From an uncultured Collinsella sp. (GTDB lineage Bacteria; Actinomycetota; Coriobacteriia; Coriobacteriales; Coriobacteriaceae): a stretch of 12,474 nucleotides of DNA. A program made the translations under genes and the position numbers. Of this stretch, positions 6,694 to 12,474 are shown one piece after another. The DNA lies in assembly GCA_958438125.1 (NCBI GenBank), contig CAUBQN010000040.1, positions 1 through 12,474 on the forward strand, in the 5' to 3' direction. Numbering within the stretch: the stretch's first letter is position 1; every line of letters starts with the position of its first letter. The notes beneath the pieces were generated by a model. The model was not told where the DNA came from, did not search any database, and worked only from the letters and a program-made list of their open reading frames with translations.

Positions 6694-7713
6694 GTGGGGA
6701 CCGCGATCGACATGGCATTTGGCGGCGCGACGCTTGCCACCTGCCCACTCTCGGCACTGGTGCTCTCGTTTGCCTTTTACGGGTTTTGCGGCTGGGCATG
6801 GGAATCGACAGTCTGCGCCATGCTCAACCACGGACGCTTTGCCAACAGCGGCTTTTTGCTGGGGCCGTGCTGCCCCATCTATGGCGCGGGCGGCATTGCC
6901 TGCTGGCTGCTGTTGCGTGGGATTCCGGATGCCTCGAGCCAGTTTGTCGCTGCGGCGCTTGTGTGCAGCGTAATCGAGTACAGTGTGAGCCTTCTATTGG
7001 AAAAAACAACAGGCGCGCGCTTTTGGGATTACTCGCACCTGCCGTTTAATTTGCATGGACGCATCTGTCTGTACTGGGCCTGCGCGTTTGGCTTGGGTGC
7101 GTTGTGCATTTGCCGTTTAGTGGAGCCGGCATTGTTGGGGCTGCTTGGCCATCTGCCGGTGCTGATTGTGCGGCTGTCCGCCTTTATCGTCGCGGTCGCG
7201 ATGATGGTCGACGCGGCGTGCTCGTTGGCGAGCTGGCGGCGTCTGTCCGATCAGCTGGAGCGCGTGCGCGCCGACCTTGCCGACCGCATCAATGAGTCGC
7301 TTGCCGATGCCTCGGAGTCAATGCTCGAACGTATTCCCGAATCGACGATTGACTCGGTGACACAGACGCACATCCGTAGCCGTGCCGTTAACGCGTGGCT
7401 GGCCGAGCTGGGTGACGCGACGCTCGATGCTCTGCGCGAGAAGGCTTCGATGCCGACGTTTATCGCGGACGGCGCTCGCGGCCTGGCGCTCGCTGCCCGC
7501 CGCGTGGCCGATGCCGCGCCGAGCATGCCGCGTCCGTCGCTCAGTCGTCGCCTTGCCGGCAAGCGTATGAGCCGTCCGGTGCCGAGCGTGTCACTCAGCC
7601 GCCGCGACCTACGCTTTTTCAATGCCTTCCCGCGTCTGCGCATCAATCGCTACGAAGGTGTCATTCGAGCAACTAATCTCCGCGACCGCGCCCACGAGCT
7701 GTTTCGGCGCTAG
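6694..7713 (+). CDS. CmpB-type membrane protein (putative ABC-transporter type IV, PF06541-like)
   Basis: This is a 339-residue membrane protein. The N-terminal half matches the CmpB-like family: FYGFCGWAWES (28-38), then HGRFANSGFLLGPCCPIYG (46-64). About five hydrophobic segments follow up to residue ~172. The rest (about 173-339) is soluble and charged, with an amphipathic, possibly coiled-coil part (RRLSDQLERVRADLADRI) and an Arg-rich end containing RFFNAFPRLRINRYE, a type of C-terminal motif I associate with this family. No ATPase or binding protein is nearby, so the family label 'ABC transporter permease' is not supported by context and the function is unknown. The start is GTG at 6694 with GGAGAGGG just upstream. 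The in-frame ATG at 6712 is too far from that site. Translation is probably coupled to the HD gene. Confidence 0.82.
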   Translation: MGTAIDMAFGGATLATCPLSALVLSFAFYGFCGWAWESTVCAMLNHGRFANSGFLLGPCCPIYGAGGIACWLLLRGIPDASSQFVAAALVCSVIEYSVSLLLEKTTGARFWDYSHLPFNLHGRICLYWACAFGLGALCICRLVEPALLGLLGHLPVLIVRLSAFIVAVAMMVDAACSLASWRRLSDQLERVRADLADRINESLADASESMLERIPESTIDSVTQTHIRSRAVNAWLAELGDATLDALREKASMPTFIADGARGLALAARRVADAAPSMPRPSLSRRLAGKRMSRPVPSVSLSRRDLRFFNAFPRLRINRYEGVIRATNLRDRAHELFRR

Positions 7714-7911
7714 CCGGGATGGACGCGCTCACGGCTCCCTTGCTCGCGTATTTCCCGTTCGTTTCGCGCCCGTTGCCGCGCCGTTTCCAAGATTGCGGCG
7801 CCGTTTCCATTCGACAACGCAGCGTTTAACAACGCCGTATCTGGTCTACATCAGTTGCCCCTCGGCCGCATTATGAGCGCCAACAACGTTCATGCGATCA
7901 AGGGGGAGCGA
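7714..7911. other. Intergenic region upstream of amt
   Basis: No gene is supported in these 198 bp. A short tandem repeat of about 20 bp is visible (7773-7792 and 7793-7812, 16 of 20 bases alike, sharing CGCCGTTTCCA). I see no convincing terminator for the preceding gene and no clear promoter. The amt ribosome-binding site GGGGGAG lies at the right end. Confidence 0.4.
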
Positions 7912-9189
7912 ATGTACGATACGGGATCGACAACGTTTATGCTCATCTGCACCATGCTCGTGTTTTTAATGACACCGGGTCTGGCGTTTTTCTATGGCGG
8001 CCTGTCCAGGCGCAAAAATGTCATCAACACCATGCTCATGTGCTTTGGCGCCATTGGTCTGGTTGGTGTTCTGTGGATTGTTGCCGGCTGGTCGCTGGCC
8101 TACGGCGGCGACGGTTCCAGCCCGTTTATTGGAGGCCTTGACCAGCTGCTGTGCCTGCCGGTACTCAACCGGGTGCTGCAGGCGGCCGAGGGCAATGCCG
8201 CGGACGGTGCCGTCTACCCTCAAATCATCAACATCGCCTTCCAGATGGCGTTTGCCATGATCACCGCCGCCATCGTCACGGGCAGCCTGGCCGGTCGCGT
8301 TAAGTTTGGCGCCATGACGGCCTTCCTGGGCATTTGGCTGCTCGTGGTCTATGCGCCGCTCGCCCACATGGTCTGGGGTGGCGAGGGCTCCTTTATCGGT
8401 GACATCATCGGCGCGCTCGACTTTGCCGGCGGCGACGTGGTGCACATTTCGTCCGGTCTGACGGGCTTGATCCTCTGCTTAATGCTCGGCCGTCGTCGCG
8501 GCTTTGGCATGGTGAGCTACCGTCCGCATAACGTGCCGTTTGTGGCGCTCGGCGCCGGCCTGCTTTGGTTTGGCTGGTTTGGCTTTAACGGCGGCAGCGA
8601 GTTTAAGGCCGACGCCGTGGCGGCGCTCGCCATCCTCAACACCGTGACGGCCAGCGCGGCGGGCATGGTCTCGTGGCTTGCCGTCGAGCGCGTGCACACC
8701 GCTCGCCCCACGCTGGTGGGTGCCAGCACCGGTCTGGTTGCGGGTCTCGTGGTGGTCACGCCGGGCGCGGGCTTTGTCGAACCGTGGGCAGCGCTGGTCA
8801 TGGGCCTGATTGTTTCACCCGTCTGCTACCTGGCTATCAGTCATCTCAAGACCAAGTTTGGCTACGACGATGCGCTCGACGCGTTCGGTTGCCACGGCAT
8901 TGGCGGCATCTTGGGCGGCGTGCTCACGGGTCTGTTCTGTGTGCCGGAGCTTTCGTGGACCGATAAGGGTGGCTTGTTCTACACGGGCGACGTGTCGCTA
9001 CTCGTCTCGCAGGTCCTGGGTATTGTTGTGACGGTCGTCATCGTGCTGGTGCTCGATTTGGTGATCGCCGCGGTGGTCAAGGCGCTGTTCCACGGCAGCC
9101 TGCGTGTGGACGAGGCCGACGAGGCGTTGGGGCTGGACGCGAGTCAGCACGGCGAGAGCGCATACCCCTCGTTCTCCGGACTCGATTAG
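7912..9189 (+). CDS. amt: Ammonium transporter, Amt/AmtB family
   Basis: This 425-residue channel-like transporter carries ammonium across the membrane and typically forms a trimer of 11-helix subunits. Signature parts are FFYGGLSRRKNVI (26-38), LAHMVWGG (150-157), ALDFAGGDVVHISSG (168-182, with Asp170 and pore His178), WFGFNGGSE (222-230) and FGCHGIGG (325-332, second pore His328). Phe114 in FQMAFAMIT matches one of the gate phenylalanines. The C-terminal tail keeps the R-V-D-E-A-D-E-A-L-G-L-D pattern and HGESAYPSF used for subunit cross-talk and PII docking. The start at 7912 has GGGGGAG directly upstream and fits the usual short N-terminus. In-frame TTG (7855) and ATG (7873) candidates would add an unlikely polar lead. 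It is followed by a PII gene, the classic amtB-glnK arrangement, though separated by 190 bp. Confidence 0.95.
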   Translation: MYDTGSTTFMLICTMLVFLMTPGLAFFYGGLSRRKNVINTMLMCFGAIGLVGVLWIVAGWSLAYGGDGSSPFIGGLDQLLCLPVLNRVLQAAEGNAADGAVYPQIINIAFQMAFAMITAAIVTGSLAGRVKFGAMTAFLGIWLLVVYAPLAHMVWGGEGSFIGDIIGALDFAGGDVVHISSGLTGLILCLMLGRRRGFGMVSYRPHNVPFVALGAGLLWFGWFGFNGGSEFKADAVAALAILNTVTASAAGMVSWLAVERVHTARPTLVGASTGLVAGLVVVTPGAGFVEPWAALVMGLIVSPVCYLAISHLKTKFGYDDALDAFGCHGIGGILGGVLTGLFCVPELSWTDKGGLFYTGDVSLLVSQVLGIVVTVVIVLVLDLVIAAVVKALFHGSLRVDEADEALGLDASQHGESAYPSFSGLD

Positions 9190-9379
9190 CAGCTTTCCCA
9201 AGCTCCGCACCTTGCCGTTCAATCGTCGCGCGGCTTTCCCAGGCACCCGACCTTACCCCTCAAACCGTCGCTTGCGTACCGAAGTACGCGGCGCTCCTCT
9301 TTCGGGGCAATCTCGGGCACCTCGAAAACCCGCGTCATTGAATGGCAATTCATTTATTTGATAAAGAGAGGAATTCATT
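9190..9379. other. amt-glnK gap with an imperfect tandem repeat and a small hairpin
   Basis: Two imperfect direct copies of about 38 bp begin with GCTTTCCCA at 9192 and 9233 and end with CGTCGC at 9229 and 9271 (offset 41-42 bp). Next is a perfect 6-bp stem GCGTAC (9274-9279) with GTACGC (9284-9289) and tetraloop CGAA. It lacks a proper T-run, so it would be at best a weak terminator between amt and glnK. AGAGAGG near 9365-9371 is the glnK ribosome-binding site. Confidence 0.45.
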
Positions 9380-9718
9380 ATGAAAAAGATCACGGCGATT
9401 GTTCGTGCCGAGAAGCTTGAGGTTCTTAAAGACGCGCTGTTTGCTGCCGATGTTCGTGGCATGACTATCAACCAGGTGCAGGGTTGCGGCGCACAGCATG
9501 GCTGGAAGGAATACGTGCGCGGCAACGAGTTGCTTGTCAACACGATCCCTAAGGTGCAGTTCACACTTATCTGCGCCGATCAGCATGTCGACGGAATTGT
9601 CGAGATTATCTGCAACGCTGCACGCACCGGTGCCGTTGGAGACGGCAAGATTTGGGTCGAGCCGGTCGAGGAGGTCATCCGCATCCGCACCGGCGAACAC
9701 GGTCCCGCCGCGGTGTAG
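9380..9718 (+). CDS. glnK: PII nitrogen regulatory protein, GlnK-type
   Basis: This 112-residue protein is the usual PII length. Such trimers bind ATP/ADP and 2-oxoglutarate and plug the ammonium channel when nitrogen is plentiful. Conserved landmarks are Gly35, Gly37, Gln39 (2-oxoglutarate contact), Lys58 in IPKV, the nucleotide-binding block TGAVGDGKIWV (83-93) and VIRIRTGE (99-106) with Arg101 and Arg103. The T-loop reads GCGAQHGWKEYVRGNELLVN (35-54). Position 51, the Tyr that is uridylylated in proteobacteria and adenylylated in other actinobacteria, is Leu here, and position 46 is Val; the nearest Tyr is 45. Covalent control at Tyr51 is therefore impossible, and control by ligand binding alone is likely. 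The gene follows amt on the same strand, so the Amt protein is the probable partner. Confidence 0.95.
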   Translation: MKKITAIVRAEKLEVLKDALFAADVRGMTINQVQGCGAQHGWKEYVRGNELLVNTIPKVQFTLICADQHVDGIVEIICNAARTGAVGDGKIWVEPVEEVIRIRTGEHGPAAV

Positions 9719-9731
9719 AATCGACTGCCTG

Positions 9732-9785
9732 CCATCCGCAACGTTAAAATACTGCAATGAGGCACAAGACTTGCGTTGTGGATGG
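9732..9785 (+). promoter_or_regulatory. Inverted repeat spanning the tetR leader and ribosome-binding site
   Basis: CCATCCGCAACG (9732-9743) and CGTTGTGGATGG (9774-9785) are complementary over 12 bp, with one position that would be a G-U pair in RNA, around a 30-nt loop. The right arm ends 7 nt before the TetR ATG and contains its purine-rich stretch GGATGG. In mRNA this could hide the ribosome-binding site; as DNA it is too widely spaced for a simple operator. It may also act after glnK. Confidence 0.4.
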
Positions 9786-9792
9786 ACGGATT

Positions 9793-10455
9793 ATGGGGCG
9801 TAATAAATATCCCGAGGAGACGGTCGCGAAGATTCTCGACGCGGCGTTGGAGCTATTCTGCGCACAGGGTTATGAGGGGACGAGCATTCAAGATATCGTC
9901 GACCGCCTCGATGGCATGACCAAGGGTGCTGTCTATCATCACTTTAAGAGCAAAGAAGAGATTTTCAACGCCGCATTTGATCGGGCAATGGCTCCGATTG
10001 TTGAGCAACGTCGCTCAACGCTTGCTATCGGCAATATGACCGGAGCCCAAAAGCTTAAGCGACTGTACGCGCCCGAGTCTGTCGTTCCGCAAATTGAGCT
10101 ATGGGCACGCATGCATCCTGCGGCAGATCCGGTAAAAAGCTCGCGTCTACTGGCGATGCAGTACCAGGGCTCGTTTGACGAGTCGGCGGATGGCTATCTC
10201 TTGCCAGTGATCGAGGAAGGCATCGACGATGGCTCAATTGCGTGCAAATGCCCGCGCGAAGCGGCTGAGGCCGTATCGTTGTTGGCGAATCTTTGGCTGC
10301 TGCCGCTGTTCCGTTCGCTCGAGACCAAGGATCGAATGCTCGCTCGCGCTCAATGTTTGGCGCAGATGGCTGCCGCGGTGGGACTCGATTTGGGGGAAGA
10401 AGTGCTTCAGACAACGGCGCAGATTTGGGACGTATGGGACCGCGCCGGGTGGTAA
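9793..10455 (+). CDS. TetR-family transcriptional regulator
   Basis: This is a 220-residue repressor-type protein. The N-terminus MGRNKYPEETVAKILDAALELF, then a helix-turn-helix at about 30-52 (TSIQDIV...GAVYHHFKSKEEIF), is typical of TetR DNA-binding domains. The remaining all-helical part (about 55-220) is the ligand-binding and dimer domain and shows no family-specific signature, so the ligand is unknown. I chose the ATG at 9793 because a TetR domain normally begins within a few residues of the start; the upstream ATG at 9757 has no ribosome-binding site. It lies directly before an MFS exporter on the same strand, with two palindromes between them. By analogy with TetR-efflux pairs, it probably represses the exporter until a toxic compound binds it. 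Confidence 0.9.
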   Translation: MGRNKYPEETVAKILDAALELFCAQGYEGTSIQDIVDRLDGMTKGAVYHHFKSKEEIFNAAFDRAMAPIVEQRRSTLAIGNMTGAQKLKRLYAPESVVPQIELWARMHPAADPVKSSRLLAMQYQGSFDESADGYLLPVIEEGIDDGSIACKCPREAAEAVSLLANLWLLPLFRSLETKDRMLARAQCLAQMAAAVGLDLGEEVLQTTAQIWDVWDRAGW

Positions 10456-10456
10456 T

Positions 10457-10477
10457 ATAGATACTGACGGTATGTAA
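10457..10477. promoter_or_regulatory. Predicted TetR operator 1
   Basis: ATAGATAC (10457-10464), TGACG spacer, GTATGTAA (10470-10477) form an imperfect palindrome that begins 1 bp after the tetR stop codon. It has the same spacing and the same ATAC-n5-GTAT core as operator 2. Confidence 0.55.
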
Positions 10478-10488
10478 TTGATTTGTAA

Positions 10489-10510
10489 GGGTAGCCACGG
10501 CTGCCCTTTT
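10489..10510 (+). terminator. Intrinsic terminator or attenuator between tetR and the MFS gene
   Basis: A 7-bp GC-rich stem GGGTAGC (10489-10495) with GCTGCCC (10500-10506), loop CACG, is followed by TTTTC. It lies 33 bp after the tetR stop and between the two operator-like palindromes. It could end the tetR transcript, leaving the exporter on its own promoter near operator 2. Confidence 0.65.
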
Positions 10511-10521
10511 CAAGTCATTAA

Positions 10522-10542
10522 ATACATACTAACGGTATGTAT
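10522..10542. promoter_or_regulatory. Predicted TetR operator 2, just upstream of the MFS gene
   Basis: ATACATAC (10522-10529), spacer TAACG, GTATGTAT (10535-10542) form a perfect 8-bp inverted repeat 13 bp before the exporter start codon. The short palindrome with a 5-bp centre fits TetR-family operators, and the place fits repression of the exporter. Operator 1 is a weaker copy 65 bp upstream. Confidence 0.75.
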
Positions 10543-10555
10543 AGGGGACAGGCTT

Positions 10556-11818
10556 ATGGCTGGAATGCGGAGGAGTAGCGTCTCGTTGGCGCAAAAAACA
10601 GTGCGATCTATCAGGCTTTTCGGTCTTCTTGTTGCACAGCTGTGCGCGTATTCGATGTTGTCGGCACTGTGTTTTGCGTGCCCGCTTTACTTGTTCGATT
10701 GCAGCGGCTCGTCAACGTTATATGGTGCCGTCGCGGCGATAGCGTTCGTGCCGGGCGTGCTTGCGACTCCGGCTGGCGGAATCTTGGCGGATCGTGGGAG
10801 ACATCGCGGGGTTCTTGTGATGCTCGGCATTGTTCTGATGGCTGCATCGCTGTTGTTTATCCCTATGAAGCGTTCGCCGCCTCTTGCCGTTGTCGTGGCA
10901 GCAATGCTTTGCGTCCAATATGGCATCCAATCGCTGCTGAAACCGATGCTTCAAATTGAGGCGGTGCGCATGACGGGCCAAGAAAAGGTTGAGCGTGCCA
11001 CTGCGTTGGTCTCGCAGATAATCATGATGAGCAATATCTTGGGGCCTGTAGTCGGGACGGCAGTCTATGGGTGCTTTGGTATCGATACTCTATGCGAAAC
11101 CGCGGCGTTGACGTTTACGATTTCAGCCCTGCTGTTCGGGGGCGCACTCAAGCAAAATGCCTCATCTGAAACGATGGGAGACGGCGCGACTCGTACGACA
11201 CGCCGAAACGATTTTCGGGAGTTGATTCGGTACCTGTCTCAAAACTCATCATTGCTCGTTGTGTTTTTGATTGCGGCTATTTTGAACCTTGCGTTAGTTG
11301 GGTTAACGATTGGTGCTCCCGTTATTGTTGCAAAGCATCTCGGAATGCAGTCATCCTTCGTTGGGATTATTGAGGTGGCTATGGGCTTAGGTGGTCTTGT
11401 CGGCAGTGGTTTGGTCGGTATTTGGCCGCATCGTTTTTCCTTCAAGGGCATATGTCGATATGTTGCGATGATTTGTTTTGGAGTCGTACCGATTATTGTC
11501 ACGCTACTGAGCGGTCCTGATGAATTAGCGTTTGCCGCGCTTGCGGCCGGCTCGGCATGGGTCATGGCGTGGGCAAGCATTGCATCGGTCGAAATCGTTT
11601 CATTTGTTCAGCGGTCAGCGCTAAAGGAACTCTGCGGAAAAGTGCTGGCACTCGTTTATATGATGCTTTCCTGTGCAACGCCTATTGGCCAATTGGTTTA
11701 CGGGCTCGCATATGATCGATGGACACCGGCGATTGTATTCGCAAGCATGTTGGCGGTGCTAACGTTGACGACGGCGCTGTTTTATCGGCTGAAAAGTCGC
11801 TTGTGGCGATTGCCTTAA
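10556..11818 (+). CDS. MFS exporter, probable multidrug or toxic-compound efflux
   Basis: This 420-residue inner-membrane secondary transporter has about 12 hydrophobic helices. The first is near 21-48. The MFS loop 2-3 motif is GGILADRGRHRGVL (74-87). A hydrophilic mid-loop lies at roughly residues 197-225 (QNASSETMGDGATRTTRRND) between the two six-helix halves. The organisation resembles proton-driven drug exporters, but no substrate-specific motif is recognisable. The start is set at the ATG at 10556 with AGGGG upstream. The longer frame from TTG at 10478 would run through the terminator and operator 2. Another ATG at 10565 is also possible. It is the likely target of the adjacent TetR. 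Base composition is visibly less GC-rich than the flanking amt, dxs and HAD genes, with many A/T third positions, which may mean transfer. Confidence 0.88.
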   Translation: MAGMRRSSVSLAQKTVRSIRLFGLLVAQLCAYSMLSALCFACPLYLFDCSGSSTLYGAVAAIAFVPGVLATPAGGILADRGRHRGVLVMLGIVLMAASLLFIPMKRSPPLAVVVAAMLCVQYGIQSLLKPMLQIEAVRMTGQEKVERATALVSQIIMMSNILGPVVGTAVYGCFGIDTLCETAALTFTISALLFGGALKQNASSETMGDGATRTTRRNDFRELIRYLSQNSSLLVVFLIAAILNLALVGLTIGAPVIVAKHLGMQSSFVGIIEVAMGLGGLVGSGLVGIWPHRFSFKGICRYVAMICFGVVPIIVTLLSGPDELAFAALAAGSAWVMAWASIASVEIVSFVQRSALKELCGKVLALVYMMLSCATPIGQLVYGLAYDRWTPAIVFASMLAVLTLTTALFYRLKSRLWRLP

Positions 11819-11873
11819 CGCGCTGGGGCACCGTGGATTTGCGGAAGCATTGTCCCGCCGCGCAGGGACGCCC

Positions 11874-12474
11874 ATGATCAAGATGTTTGCGAGTGACTTA
11901 GACGGAACGCTGCTGAACGCCCTGCACGAGGCGGATGGGACCATCCGCCGTGCCATTCGCGAGCTGACCGAGGCTGGCCTGCATGTGGTTCCCGCGACCG
12001 GACGCTCGACGTTGCCGATCGGCGAGCATGGCTTTACGGGCCTGGCGCTTGACGCCTGCTGCTCCAATGGATCCATCGTGCGCGACAGTCATGGCGAGGT
12101 GCTCAAAACCTGGACCATTGACCCGCAGATCACCGAGGAGCTGCTCAAGGAGTTTCCGGACATTTGCTTTGATTGCTCCACGCCCGATGGCATGTTCTCG
12201 AGCGGCTCGTTCGAGATGCATCAGGCGGGCTTTAAAAAGGACAGCCCTATCAAGCGTATCGTGATGCGTGGCATGCGTGCACGTGGCGGGTATCACGAGG
12301 AGCAATATTTCGACCAGTCGATCGGTGACATCCTGCGCCACGATGTGTGCAAGATCAACTGCCGCGTGACCTCGCCCGAGCTGGAGCGTGACCTTAAAGC
12401 ATATTTGGCCGAGCGATCGGACCGCGTGGTCAACGCGCCGTTCGATCCGGTGATGTTCGAGATTACGGATGCGG
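11874..12474 (+). CDS. Cof-type HAD-superfamily hydrolase (5' part, runs off the window)
   Basis: The open frame starts at 11874 and is still open after 200 codons. It begins MIKMFASDLDGTLL, with the HAD nucleophile Asp8 and acid/base Asp10 in DxDGT. The motif-II Thr42 is in VVPATGR (38-44), followed by CSNGSIV, usual in the Cof/type-IIB branch. The cap domain has begun before the window ends, and motifs III and IV lie outside. Members dephosphorylate sugar phosphates, FMN or other small metabolites, and the substrate is not predictable here. AGGGA about 7 nt before the ATG is the ribosome-binding site; it lies in a small inverted repeat GTCCC (11852-11856) and GGGAC (11865-11869). The gap of 55 bp after the MFS gene has no clear terminator. 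GC content returns to the high level of the left genes. Confidence 0.9.
   Translation, partial: MIKMFASDLDGTLLNALHEADGTIRRAIRELTEAGLHVVPATGRSTLPIGEHGFTGLALDACCSNGSIVRDSHGEVLKTWTIDPQITEELLKEFPDICFDCSTPDGMFSSGSFEMHQAGFKKDSPIKRIVMRGMRARGGYHEEQYFDQSIGDILRHDVCKINCRVTSPELERDLKAYLAERSDRVVNAPFDPVMFEITDA

Noticed and set aside
5686..6831. Minus-strand open frame of 381 codons
   Set aside because: It overlaps the HD gene antisense and the 5' end of dxs in another frame. The translation is low-complexity and Arg/His-rich, unlike a real protein.
7855..7911. Upstream starts for amt (TTG 7855, ATG 7873)
   Set aside because: The GGGGGAG site sits right before the ATG at 7912, and the Amt family normally starts close to the first helix.
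9757..9792. Upstream ATG for the TetR gene
   Set aside because: There is no ribosome-binding site, and it adds 12 residues not expected ahead of a TetR DNA-binding domain.
10478..10555. N-terminal extension of the MFS gene from TTG 10478
   Set aside because: It would translate through the terminator hairpin and operator 2. The ATG at 10556 has a suitable ribosome-binding site.

Overview
The window looks like chromosomal DNA of a high-GC gut actinobacterium of the class Coriobacteriia, most likely Collinsella or a close relative. This rests on the GC-rich third codon positions, a Corynebacterium GluABCD-like amino-acid transporter, and the mix of actinobacterial and Firmicute-type genes. No rRNA, tRNA, insertion sequence or CRISPR array was seen.

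Left part (1-4143), all on the minus strand. A glutamate-type ABC uptake operon is transcribed leftward in the order substrate-binding lipoprotein (gluB), permease gluC, permease gluD, ATPase gluA. It starts from a recognisable sigma70-type promoter (3731-3760). A hairpin separates gluB from gluC, gluC and gluD overlap by 4 bp, and a partial gene at the window edge (possibly a peptidase C26 glutamine amidotransferase) follows with no clear terminator. Upstream of the promoter is a gene-free stretch (3761-4106). It carries an imperfect hairpin and, more strikingly, three tandem units of about 80 bp, each with the same widely spaced inverted repeat around CTGTWACAG. A strong terminator (4107-4143) then closes the next gene.

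Middle part (4145-7713). A 593-residue 1-deoxyxylulose-5-phosphate synthase of a shorter, atypical subfamily lies on the minus strand. It is divergent from a plus-strand pair: an HD-domain protein followed 3 bp later by a CmpB-type membrane protein. Two adjacent palindromes lie between the divergent genes.

Right part (7714-12474), all on the plus strand. An ammonium transporter (amt) is followed by a PII protein (glnK) whose T-loop has Leu at position 51, where the modifiable Tyr is normally found. Next come a TetR regulator and an MFS exporter. The TetR-MFS gap holds two copies of an ATAC-n5-GTAT palindrome flanking an intrinsic terminator. The window ends inside a Cof-type HAD phosphatase.

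Two functional themes stand out. The first is nitrogen and amino-acid acquisition (GluBCDA; Amt with its PII partner). The second is a self-contained efflux cassette (TetR with MFS) that seems more AT-rich than its surroundings. The least explained element is the triple inverted-repeat array at 3871-4089.
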